DNA of 53,194 nt from Gammaproteobacteria bacterium HGW-Gammaproteobacteria-2 (GTDB lineage: Bacteria; Pseudomonadota; Gammaproteobacteria; Xanthomonadales; Xanthomonadaceae): positions 1 through 53,194 of the forward strand of contig PGZE01000029.1 of NCBI GenBank assembly GCA_002840015.1. The letters are read 5' to 3'. Every line of letters begins with the position of its first letter. Within the stretch, counting starts at the first letter, position 1. Under the pieces are notes generated by a model. It was not told the DNA's origin. It saw nothing but the letters and a program-made list of their open reading frames with translations, and made no database searches. This document shows, piece after piece, positions 16,911 to 24,779 of the stretch. Both the position numbers and the translations under genes were made by a program.

Positions 16911-18944
16911 TTACAGCGCGTCCCAGCCGGGGCGCGGCGCAAAACGTGGCCCATGCCGCTGCGCCAGTTGCTCCAGTTTGGCCTTGAGTTGCGCCGGGCC
17001 TGCAGCGCGGACATAGCTGATTGGGCCGCCACGGAACGGTGCAAAGCCGGTGCCGAAGATCACCCCGGCATCGAGCAGGTCGGCATCGCCTACCACGCCT
17101 TCGTGCAGACAGGCGACGGCCTCGTTGATGAAGGGCAGGATCAGGCGATCCTCAAGATCATCAGGCGCCTTGTACTCCTTCGGCACTTCGGGCTTTTTGG
17201 CGCGGCCATTTTCCCAGGTGTAAAAGCCTTGCCCGTCCTTGCGCCCGCGCTTGCCGGCCTGCAGCAGCGAATCCAGGCCGTCGGGGATGCTCAGGCCAAG
17301 GAACGGTGTCAGCACTTTGGCGACCGAGGCGGCGACGTCCAGGCCGACGGTGTCGGCCAACTCGATCGGCCCCATCGGCATGCCGAACTTGACTGCGGCG
17401 CGATCAATCACCGCGCCAGGAATACCCTCGCCATAGCAGGTGATGGCTTCCAGCATGTACGGAAACAGCACCCGGTTGACCAGAAAACCCGGGCTACCGG
17501 CGACCGGTACCGGCAGCTTGTCGATGGCGCGGCAAAACGCAGCCAGGCGGCGCTCGGTTTCTGCGTCCATGGTGTCGTGGCGGACAATCTCCACCAGCGG
17601 CATCATCGATACCGGATTGAAATAATGCAGGCCGGCGAATCGCGGCGGATGCTTGATACCCTCGCGCAATTCGGTCAGCGGGATAGAGCTGGTGTTGCTG
17701 GTGAGGATGGCATCGCTCTTGAGGGTTTCTTCAACGCTGGCGAACAGCGCCTTCTTGGCGTCGAGGTTTTCGAAGATGGCTTCAATCACCAGATCCGCTG
17801 AAGCCACGCCATCGCCACTGACATCGGCCTGTAACCGCGCAAGCGTGGCCTGGCGTTGATCCTCGCGTTTGATTTTTTTCTCGAAAAGGCTGCGCGCGCG
17901 TGCCAAAGCCGGCTCGATGTACTTGAGTTCGCGATCTTGCAAGGTGACCGCAAAGCCCTTGAGCGCACACCACGCGGCGATGTCGCCGCCCATCACCCCG
18001 GCGCCGATCACATGCACATGCTTGATGCCGTGGTCCTTGCCACCAAGGCCCTTGAGCCGTTCTTGCAGAAAGAAAATGCGTACCAGATTGCGTGCGGTGG
18101 GGGTCTGCGCCAGCTTGACCACGCTGCGCGCCTCGGCCCTGAGCCGTGCCTGCACCGAGCCACCGCTGCGGCGCCAGGTTTCGATCAGGGCGAACGGTGC
18201 CGGATAGTGTTCCTTGCGTGCCTTGCGGGCGACCTGTTTTATCAGGATTGGTGCCAATATCTGCCGTGTCAGCCAGGTGTTGGTTGCCCAGGCCAAGGCG
18301 CGTTGCTTGAGCGGACGGCGATGGCCGCGCTTGGCCAGTTCGACTGCGGCGTCGAGCAACAGCGCCGGCTCAGTGACTTTATCCACCAGGCCGATCAGCC
18401 GTGCCGCGCTGGCAGAGAGCGCCCGCCCGGTCAGCATCATATCCATTGCCGCTGGCGCGCCTACCAGTTGTGGCAGGCGCACGCTGCCACCCCAGCCGGG
18501 GTAAATGCCGAGTTTGACTTCCGGTAACCCGATGCGGGTGTTGTCGGCGTTGCTGGCAATACGATAACGGCAGGCCAGCGCCAGCTCGGTGCCACCACCC
18601 ATGCAATGGCCGTGGATTGCCGCGACGCTGGGGCAGGGCAGTTCGGCCAGGCTTTGGTAAACCGCCTGGCCGCGGGCGATCGCATCGGCGGTGGTGCCGT
18701 TGGCGTCGAAGGTTTGGAACTCGCGGATATCGGCGCCGGGCACAAAACCGGCGGCTTTGCCCGACTGGATCACCAGTGCGGTGGGCCTGGCGATGGCGAC
18801 GCGTTCGATCGCCTGGCCCAGTTCATCGAGAACCGCCTGCGACAGGGCGTTGACGCTGTTGTCGGCACGATCGAGGGTCAATACCACGATCCCGTCGGGC
18901 CGGATTTGGGTCTGCCAGTGCTGGAAGCGAAGGCCGTCGAACAT
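16911..18944 (-). CDS. fadJ: Bifunctional enoyl-CoA hydratase/3-hydroxyacyl-CoA dehydrogenase
   Basis: Fatty acid beta-oxidation enzyme of 677 residues. The N-terminal crotonase domain (about 1-280) has both catalytic glutamates (Glu120 in GGGTELAL and Glu142 in LPEVKLG). The dehydrogenase domain (about 308-600) begins with the NAD-binding VHVIGAGVMGGDIA and has HYFNP and NTSS elements. A second C-terminal HAD repeat follows. FadB and FadJ are slightly longer (about 715-730). No thiolase gene is adjacent, so FadJ/FadN-like versus FadB cannot be settled. The gene is single and converges on the oxygenase gene ten bases away. Confidence 0.9.
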   Translation of the reverse strand: MFDGLRFQHWQTQIRPDGIVVLTLDRADNSVNALSQAVLDELGQAIERVAIARPTALVIQSGKAAGFVPGADIREFQTFDANGTTADAIARGQAVYQSLAELPCPSVAAIHGHCMGGGTELALACRYRIASNADNTRIGLPEVKLGIYPGWGGSVRLPQLVGAPAAMDMMLTGRALSASAARLIGLVDKVTEPALLLDAAVELAKRGHRRPLKQRALAWATNTWLTRQILAPILIKQVARKARKEHYPAPFALIETWRRSGGSVQARLRAEARSVVKLAQTPTARNLVRIFFLQERLKGLGGKDHGIKHVHVIGAGVMGGDIAAWCALKGFAVTLQDRELKYIEPALARARSLFEKKIKREDQRQATLARLQADVSGDGVASADLVIEAIFENLDAKKALFASVEETLKSDAILTSNTSSIPLTELREGIKHPPRFAGLHYFNPVSMMPLVEIVRHDTMDAETERRLAAFCRAIDKLPVPVAGSPGFLVNRVLFPYMLEAITCYGEGIPGAVIDRAAVKFGMPMGPIELADTVGLDVAASVAKVLTPFLGLSIPDGLDSLLQAGKRGRKDGQGFYTWENGRAKKPEVPKEYKAPDDLEDRLILPFINEAVACLHEGVVGDADLLDAGVIFGTGFAPFRGGPISYVRAAGPAQLKAKLEQLAQRHGPRFAPRPGWDAL

Positions 18945-19030
18945 GGGGTATTTCCGCTTTGGGTTGTGAACACCGTATCATCCGGCGCAGGTGCCGGCAG
19001 GTCAATGCCGGACGAAAGGTACGGTCCAGT

Positions 19031-19059
19031 GAACTTTTTGCACTGACCGCGAGTCATTA
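19031..19059 (+). promoter_or_regulatory. Candidate sigma-E-type promoter of rpoE
   Basis: GAACTT at 19031-19036 and TCATTA at 19054-19059, 17 bases apart, resemble the GAACTT and TCTGA/TCAAA boxes recognised by RpoE/AlgU. Location just ahead of rpoE fits autoregulation. Confidence 0.5.
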
Positions 19060-19113
19060 CTAGCGACTTGTAGCGAATTGCTCAGGTTGCGCCGACAAGG
19101 AGTAACGGCCCGG

Positions 19114-19707
19114 ATGGCCGATAACGAAGTGGATCAGGCGCTGGTTTTGCGGGTGCAGCAGGGCGACAAGGCTGCCTTCGATCTGCTGGTGCGCAAGTAC
19201 CAGCACAAGATCGGCGGCCTGATTTCCCGCTACATCTCAGACTGGAGCGAGTGTCAGGATGTTGCACAGGAAACGTTCATCCGCGCCTATCGGGCGCTGG
19301 CGAACTTTCGTGGCGATAGCCAGTTCTATACCTGGCTTTACAAAATTGCGGTGAACACGGCCAAAAATCATCTGGTCGCACAAAAGCGGCGGCCGCCCAA
19401 TGAAGACATCGACGCAGGCGACGCGGTGCAGTATCAGTCGGGCGATCGCCTGCGCAACACGGATACGCCGGAGCACGAGTTGTTACGCCAGGAAATCGAA
19501 AAAACGGTTACCGATACCGTCGATCAGTTGCCCGAGGACCTGCGCACCGCAATCAGTCTGCGCGAGGTCGATGGTTTGAGTTACGAGGAAATCGCCGAAG
19601 CAATGGATTGCCCCATCGGCACGGTACGATCCCGGATTTTTCGGGCGCGCGAAGCGATCGACATCAAATTGCGGCCCCTGCTGGATAACGAGCGAGAACG
19701 AACATGA
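19114..19707 (+). CDS. rpoE: RNA polymerase sigma-E factor (ECF, RpoE/AlgU type)
   Basis: Extracytoplasmic-function sigma factor for envelope stress, 197 residues from the ATG at 19114 with AAGGAG eleven bases ahead. Sigma region 2 includes DWSECQDVAQETFIRAYRAL and FYTWLYKIAVNTAKN. Region 4 includes VDGLSYEEIAEAMDCPIGTVRSRIFRAR. A longer reading from 19078 is less likely. It overlaps rseA as ATGA. The order rpoE-rseA-rseB-rseC-mucD equals the Pseudomonas algU-mucABCD operon, so RseA should hold it at the membrane until regulated proteolysis. Confidence 0.97.
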   Translation: MADNEVDQALVLRVQQGDKAAFDLLVRKYQHKIGGLISRYISDWSECQDVAQETFIRAYRALANFRGDSQFYTWLYKIAVNTAKNHLVAQKRRPPNEDIDAGDAVQYQSGDRLRNTDTPEHELLRQEIEKTVTDTVDQLPEDLRTAISLREVDGLSYEEIAEAMDCPIGTVRSRIFRAREAIDIKLRPLLDNERERT

Positions 19708-20363
19708 CCAAGCACGACAACACCACCGCGTTCGAGTCACTTTCCGGCCTGTTTGACGGCGAGTTGGCGGCAGACGAGTCGAAGTTTTTACTGCGACGCG
19801 TCAGCAGCGACCGCGAGCTGGCGGAAACCTGGAGCCGCTGGAGCCTGGCGTCGGTTGCGATACGCCGGCAGACCACGTTGCCGATGGCCGCCGATTTTGC
19901 CGATCGCGTCGCCAATGCAGTTGCCGAAGAGCCGGTGCTCAAGGGCCGCGCCAACGCCGCCATGCGTCCAGCGTTGCGCTGGGCGGGTGGCTTGGCAGTC
20001 GCAGCAAGCGCAGCGCTGGTTGCGTTGCTGGTGATGACGCCGGGGCCGATGGGCTCGGGGCAGGGTGGCAGCCGCAGCCCGTCCGCTGGTGGGCAAGTGG
20101 CGGCGTCGAGCCTGCGCGAGTCCGATCTGCGGCCACAGTTCGCGGCACCTGCGGACACGGTCTCGGCTACCGCTACAGGGGCGGTATTGCAGTTTGGTGC
20201 CGAACTCGATGGCCTTAGCCCAGAGTTGCAGGATTATATGATTCGACACAACGCGATGCTCAATGAAGCCGGTATTGGCGGTTTTGTGCCCTACGTTGAT
20301 GTGATCGCACATCCGAAGGCCGGGGCGCTGAGCGTGGTTCTGCCTGAGAGTGCGCCACAGTGA
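19704..20363 (+). CDS. rseA: Anti-sigma-E factor RseA (MucA-like)
   Basis: 219-residue inner-membrane anti-sigma factor. The cytoplasmic N-terminal domain (about 1-90) has FESLSGLFDGELAADE and WSRWSLASVAIR, both typical of RseA. One transmembrane helix follows (about 95-112, GGLAVAASAALVALLVM), then a periplasmic region with a Gly/Ser-rich linker and a helical end. Cleavage by DegS- and RseP-type proteases would free RpoE under stress. It is translationally coupled to rpoE on its 5' side and to rseB on its 3' side. Confidence 0.93.
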   Translation: MTKHDNTTAFESLSGLFDGELAADESKFLLRRVSSDRELAETWSRWSLASVAIRRQTTLPMAADFADRVANAVAEEPVLKGRANAAMRPALRWAGGLAVAASAALVALLVMTPGPMGSGQGGSRSPSAGGQVAASSLRESDLRPQFAAPADTVSATATGAVLQFGAELDGLSPELQDYMIRHNAMLNEAGIGGFVPYVDVIAHPKAGALSVVLPESAPQ

Positions 20364-21289
20364 TGCAGTGGCTGCTCGGGTTGCCATTGGCGTTGACCGT
20401 TGCCGGCGGTGCATTGGCTGGTGAAGCGGATCAATGGCTGACACGCATGGCTGATGCGTTGTCGCAAACCGATTATCAGGGGACGCTGGTTTACCTTGAC
20501 GGCAGCCGCATGGAAACCCTTAAGGTCTATCGCTCAGCACGCGATTCGCGCGAGCGGCTGGTGGTGTTGACCGGGTCGCACCGCGAAATCGTGCGCGATG
20601 GCGACACCTTGATCTGCATTGGTGCCGGCGATCCAACCGTCGCCTACGAAGGCTCACCGCTGGCCAAGTGGGAAGAAACCGTCAGTGCTGCGCAGTCGGG
20701 CATGTTGTCCGAGTACGAGTTGGTGTTGGGTGATGTCGAGCGTGTTGCTGGCTACGACACGCAAGTGCTTGCGCTGCGGCCACATGACGCATTTCGTTAT
20801 GGCTATCGGCTGTGGCTGGAAAGCGAAACCGGTTTGCCGCTGCGAATAGTGCTCGAAGATGGCGGCAAGGGCGAACAGCCGCTTGAACAACTGATGTTCA
20901 CCGAAGTGCAAGTTGGCGTGACACCGACGCCGGGTGATTTGCGCCCATCGATACCGGATTTCAATCGCCATTACAGCCTCAGTTCACTTGCTACGGATGC
21001 CATCGAGGTGGCTTGGACCGTGAGCGGTGTGCCAGCGGGGTTCGTGCTGCGCTCGCAACGGCACACGCAGACTGGCGATCACCTGGTTTACAGCGATGGC
21101 CTTGCCAGTGTGTCGGTATATATCGAGCCACGTGGCGACAAAGTGCAAAAGTCATCCGCGTCGCGGGCTGGGGCGGTACACGCACGTGCCTTTACGCTGG
21201 GCGATCAACGCGTATTCGTGATCGGCAAAGTCCCGGCGGCAACCATCGAGCGCTTTGCCCGCGGCGTTGTTGCTGTCGATTCGCACTGA
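20363..21289 (+). CDS. rseB: Periplasmic sigma-E regulator RseB/MucB
   Basis: 308 residues with a signal peptide (about 1-18, ending ALAG). The MucB/RseB N-terminal LolA-like domain follows (DALSQTDYQGTLVYLDG), then the smaller C-terminal domain (RHTQTGDHLVYSDGLASVSVYIE). It binds RseA in the periplasm and shields it from cleavage, and it senses lipoproteins or LPS. The ATG at 20363 overlaps the rseA stop (TGATG). A GTG three bases earlier would add one residue. Confidence 0.95.
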   Translation: MQWLLGLPLALTVAGGALAGEADQWLTRMADALSQTDYQGTLVYLDGSRMETLKVYRSARDSRERLVVLTGSHREIVRDGDTLICIGAGDPTVAYEGSPLAKWEETVSAAQSGMLSEYELVLGDVERVAGYDTQVLALRPHDAFRYGYRLWLESETGLPLRIVLEDGGKGEQPLEQLMFTEVQVGVTPTPGDLRPSIPDFNRHYSLSSLATDAIEVAWTVSGVPAGFVLRSQRHTQTGDHLVYSDGLASVSVYIEPRGDKVQKSSASRAGAVHARAFTLGDQRVFVIGKVPAATIERFARGVVAVDSH

Positions 21290-21290
21290 A

Positions 21291-21713
21291 ATGCAGCGGC
21301 ACGCGCAGGTACTGTCTGTCAGCGCGCAGTCGGTGACGGTCCGTCTGCAAGATGGCCCCTGCACCGGTTGTGCGACGGGCTGCGGCGGGCGATGCGATCT
21401 GTTTCGCAGCAATCACCAGAAGCAATTGACGCTGGCTACCGGCGTGGCGGTCGTGCCTGGGCAGCAGGTGGTGTTGATCGTGAGCGACGAACAATTGCGT
21501 CGCGCTGCGTTAAAAGGCTATGGCCACGCTTTGCTGGGCATGTTGTCTGGTGCCGCTGTCGGTGCAATGTTGGCGCGTTGTTTGGGTTTCGCCTCCGACC
21601 CAATGGTATTGATTGGCCTGGTGTTGGGTGTGGCTGCATCGCTGTGGTTCACCCGTTTGCTTGCAGTTAATCCTGTGCTCACACCGCTTGCGGCAGACTA
21701 CGCGGATTCGTAA
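21291..21713 (+). CDS. rseC: SoxR-reducing system/sigma-E regulator RseC (MucC)
   Basis: 140-residue inner-membrane protein. The N-terminal cytoplasmic domain has the clustered cysteines CTGCATGCGGRC, which probably hold an iron-sulfur site. Two transmembrane helices follow (GYGHALLGMLSGAAVGAMLA and VLIGLVLGVAASLWF). The start is the ATG one base after the rseB stop. A longer in-frame reading overlaps rseB and is rejected. It is the fourth gene of the sigma-E operon, and its precise role is poorly known. Confidence 0.93.
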   Translation: MQRHAQVLSVSAQSVTVRLQDGPCTGCATGCGGRCDLFRSNHQKQLTLATGVAVVPGQQVVLIVSDEQLRRAALKGYGHALLGMLSGAAVGAMLARCLGFASDPMVLIGLVLGVAASLWFTRLLAVNPVLTPLAADYADS

Positions 21714-21727
21714 CTCAAATTGGGTTG

Positions 21728-23155
21728 ATGATTGCCATGAAGACAGCTTTCCGCTTCGTACTCGCCTCATTGCTATTGGTGTCTACCTTGGCCGGTGCGC
21801 AAACCACGTTGCCGGACTTCACCGTGTTGGCTGAAAAGGCCAGCGCGGCGGTGGTTTCGATTGAAGCCACGCGCACGGGGTCTTCACGCCGGGCCGGTGC
21901 CGATGCGCCGGTTGACCCACAAGACATGCCCGAGTTTTTCCGTCGCTTTTTTGGCCAGCCCGGCATGCCGCCGATGGAGCCGCGCGATCAGGTTTCGTCG
22001 GGCTCGGGCTTCCTGATTTCCGCCGATGGTGAGGTGTTGACCAATCACCATGTGATCGACGGTGCCGATGAGGTGATCGTTCGTCTGCCTGATCGCCGCG
22101 AGTTCGAAGCGACCGTGGTAGGCAGCGATGCGCAGTCGGATATCGCGTTGCTGCGCATCAAGGACAAGGGCTTGCCATTTCTCAAAACCGGATCATCCAA
22201 AACCTTGCGTCCTGGGCAATGGGTGTTTGCCATCGGCTCACCGTTCGGCTTCCTTGATAATACGGTTACCGTTGGTGTTGTCAGCGGTGTTGGTCGGCGC
22301 AGCATGGATGCCTCGCAGCAGTACACGCCATTCATCCAGACCGACGTTGCCATCAATCGTGGCAACTCCGGTGGCCCGCTGCTCAACACCGATGGCCAGG
22401 TGGTTGGCATCAATTCGCAGATTTTCTCCAACTCGGGCGGCTACATGGGTGTGAGTTTCGCCATCCCGATCGAGGTGGCGATGAATACCGCCAAGCAACT
22501 GCGTGAATCCGGGCATGTCAGCCGTGGCCAATTGGGTGTAGCCATCCAGAATGTAGACCGCACATTCGCCAAAACCCTCGGCCTGGATCGCAGCATCGGC
22601 GCTCTGGTCAGTTCAGTAACCCCCGATAGTGCCGCCGACAAGGCTGGGGTAAAGGTCGGTGATGTGATTTTGAGCTTCAATGGCCTTGAGATACTTCAGT
22701 CGTCCGACCTGCCGCCGATGGTGGGCAACACCGCGCCCGGCACCAAGGTTCGGCTGCGTGTATTGCGCGATGGCAAAGAGCGCGAGTTCACGGCAGTGTT
22801 GGGCGAAGTGCCGAGCGATGATTCGGTTGCCGGCAGCGGTACCGGTGGCAGCGGCAACAGTAGCAGTGGCGTGCTTGGATTGGTGGTGCAAACACCATCA
22901 GCTGAGGAACGCGAGCAACTGGGCCTTGATGGCAAGGAAGGCGTACTGATTTCGCGCGTAGTCGGTGATGCCGCGCGGCGCGCGGGTCTGCGCGAAGGCG
23001 ATGTCATTTTGCGGGTGGGACGCACTGCGGTCGCCAGCGCCAAGGCGTTTGCCGACGCGGTTGCCGACGCGGGCAACAGCGAGGCAGTGATGCTGCTGGT
23101 GCGCCGCGGCGAGCAGACCCAGTTCATCGCCATTACGCCGCCCAAGGCGGAGTGA
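21728..23155 (+). CDS. mucD: Periplasmic serine protease MucD (DegP/Do family)
   Basis: About 475 residues: a signal peptide (MKTAFRFVLASLLLVSTLAGA), then a trypsin-like domain with the triad His (LTNHHVID), Asp (QSDIALLRI) and Ser (RGNSGGPLL), and two PDZ domains (about 265-360 and 385-470) joined by a Gly/Ser linker. It degrades misfolded envelope proteins and limits the sigma-E response. It closes the sigma-E operon, 14 bases after rseC. ATGs at 21728 and 21737 are both possible starts. Confidence 0.96.
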   Translation: MIAMKTAFRFVLASLLLVSTLAGAQTTLPDFTVLAEKASAAVVSIEATRTGSSRRAGADAPVDPQDMPEFFRRFFGQPGMPPMEPRDQVSSGSGFLISADGEVLTNHHVIDGADEVIVRLPDRREFEATVVGSDAQSDIALLRIKDKGLPFLKTGSSKTLRPGQWVFAIGSPFGFLDNTVTVGVVSGVGRRSMDASQQYTPFIQTDVAINRGNSGGPLLNTDGQVVGINSQIFSNSGGYMGVSFAIPIEVAMNTAKQLRESGHVSRGQLGVAIQNVDRTFAKTLGLDRSIGALVSSVTPDSAADKAGVKVGDVILSFNGLEILQSSDLPPMVGNTAPGTKVRLRVLRDGKEREFTAVLGEVPSDDSVAGSGTGGSGNSSSGVLGLVVQTPSAEEREQLGLDGKEGVLISRVVGDAARRAGLREGDVILRVGRTAVASAKAFADAVADAGNSEAVMLLVRRGEQTQFIAITPPKAE

Positions 23156-23171
23156 CGCGAATAGGTAGCAA

Positions 23172-23210
23172 TTACCGCTCCCGACCCGTTCGCGGGTCGG
23201 GAGTGGGTAA
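23172..23210. terminator. Strong hairpin between mucD and efpL
   Basis: CTCCCGACCCG-TTCG-CGGGTCGGGAG forms an 11-bp perfect stem with a UUCG loop, extended by TTACC/GGTAA outside. It lies between convergent genes. No U-tract follows on either strand, so it may be a repeat-derived hairpin that blocks RNA decay rather than a classic terminator. Confidence 0.5.
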
Positions 23211-23273
23211 GCAGGTTGGCGCAATTGTGTGCCGTTGAACCGCACCGCGTAACGCGATTGCCGACTTATCCGC

Positions 23274-23837
23274 TCAGGCTCTGCCAGCAAACTCGCCGGT
23301 AAGCGTACTCACCCATATCTTCTCGCCGTTGCTGACGTATTCCGGCACCATAATCTCGATGCCGGTGTTCAGCGTTGCCGGCTTCGGCCGCTTGGTGGCG
23401 GTCGCGCCCTTGAGCTCGGGTGCGGTATCCACTACCTGCAACACCACGCTGGCCGGCAACTGCACCGCCACCGGCATCTCGTCGATCACCTGCACGTAGC
23501 AGTCGTCGAGGCCATCGCAGATGTAGCCGGCGAGATCACCCACCACGTCGGCGTCGAGCTGATACGGGGTGAAGTCTTCGCTGTCGAGAAACACGAAAGC
23601 CTCGCCATCCTTGTACGAAAACGACGCCGCGCGGCGCAGCAGATCGACTTCCTTGAGGTCGTCTTCGGCACGCAGCGACAGGTCGAACTTCTGCCCGCCG
23701 GGCACCGAATACATGGTGAAGCGGAAAGTGACATTGCCACCACGGCCTTGCGGCGAGCTGCGCTCGATGTCGCGCACTTGATATACCGTGCCGTTATGTT
23801 CGATGACGTTGCCTTTCTTGATTTCGGACGCTTTCAT
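23274..23837 (-). CDS. efpL: EF-P-like translation factor EfpL (YeiP)
   Basis: 187-residue EF-P paralogue. The domain I loop reads SSPQGRGGN, with Arg at the place where EF-P has its modified Lys, as in E. coli YeiP/EfpL. Hence it should not be a target of EpmA/EpmB. The domain order is the same as EF-P. It is thought to relieve stalling at a broader set of XP(P) motifs. It lies far from efp, as a single gene 42 bases downstream of the SDR gene and probably read with it. Confidence 0.93.
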   Translation of the reverse strand: MKASEIKKGNVIEHNGTVYQVRDIERSSPQGRGGNVTFRFTMYSVPGGQKFDLSLRAEDDLKEVDLLRRAASFSYKDGEAFVFLDSEDFTPYQLDADVVGDLAGYICDGLDDCYVQVIDEMPVAVQLPASVVLQVVDTAPELKGATATKRPKPATLNTGIEIMVPEYVSNGEKIWVSTLTGEFAGRA

Positions 23838-23878
23838 GTCGGCGGGACTCGGGGATTGGGTTAGTGGGAAGTGAGCGT

Positions 23879-24649
23879 TTATTTCGGCGACAGGCGAACC
23901 GCCCCATCAAGACGGATGGTTTCGCCGTTGAGATAGCGGTTGCCGAGAATGAAGGCGACGGTCTGCGCGAACTCTTCGGCCTTGCCCAGCCGCGATGGGA
24001 ATGGAATCGATGCCGCCAGCGACGCCTGTACTTGCGGTGCCATCATGTCCACCATCGGCGTCCAGAAGATACCCGGTGCGATCGTCATCACACGGATGCC
24101 GAAGCGCGCCAGTTCGCGCGCCATCGGCAGGGTCATGCCGACCACACCGCCCTTGGATGCCGAATACGCGGCCTGACCGATCTGACCTTCGAAGGCGGCA
24201 ACCGAAGCGGTGTTGATGATTACGCCACGCTCGCCGTCGTCACCCGGCGCATTGTCCTGCATCGCCTGCGCCGCCGCCTTGGCGACGTTGAAGCTGCCAA
24301 CCAGATTGATCATCACGGTTTTCTGGAAGGTGGACAGCGGCATCGGGCCATCCTTGCCCAGCACCCGGCCGGGGCCGAGCACCCCGGCGCAGTTCATGGC
24401 CACATTCAGGCCGCCCAGAAACGTGCGCGCTTTCACCACGTTTTCCGCGACTTCGGATTCGCTGCTGACATCGGTACGCAGATAAATTGCCTTGTCGGCG
24501 CCCAGTTCGGCAATGGCGCTGCCGGCCTTGTCATCGTTGATATCGAACAGGGCGACTTTGCCGCCGTGTGCAACCAGATGCTGGGCTACGGCGAGGCCGA
24601 GGCCGGAGACGCCGCCGGTGATGACGGCGCGGGTGTGTGCAAGATCCAT
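23879..24649 (-). CDS. SDR dehydrogenase, 3-hydroxyacyl-CoA dehydrogenase type 2-like
   Basis: 256-residue short-chain dehydrogenase with the NAD-binding TGGVSGLG (about 12-19), NCAG (about 86-89), the catalytic Ser in [10 protein letters not shown] and YSASK (Tyr and Lys). The overall wording ([34 protein letters not shown]) resembles HSD17B10-like 3-hydroxyacyl-CoA dehydrogenases used for branched-chain and fatty acyl-CoA. It is divergent from the acyl-CoA dehydrogenase gene, which supports an acyl-CoA role. Confidence 0.87.
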   Translation of the reverse strand: MDLAHTRAVITGGVSGLGLAVAQHLVAHGGKVALFDINDDKAGSAIAELGADKAIYLRTDVSSESEVAENVVKARTFLGGLNVAMNCAGVLGPGRVLGKDGPMPLSTFQKTVMINLVGSFNVAKAAAQAMQDNAPGDDGERGVIINTASVAAFEGQIGQAAYSASKGGVVGMTLPMARELARFGIRVMTIAPGIFWTPMVDMMAPQVQASLAASIPFPSRLGKAEEFAQTVAFILGNRYLNGETIRLDGAVRLSPK

Positions 24650-24779
24650 GAGTTATCCGCGTGCGGTTGGCAAGATTCGGGGGCTGATTTTAACCCGGAA
24701 CCGATGCGCCATCGTCGCTTGCCAACAGCACTTCGTGCGCAGACACTTGCAGCTTGAAGATCTAGCCGAGGAGCACCTT

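Noticed and set aside
16911..18944. Assignment as FadB with a partner FadA
   Set aside because: No thiolase gene is adjacent, so only the bifunctional activity is supported.
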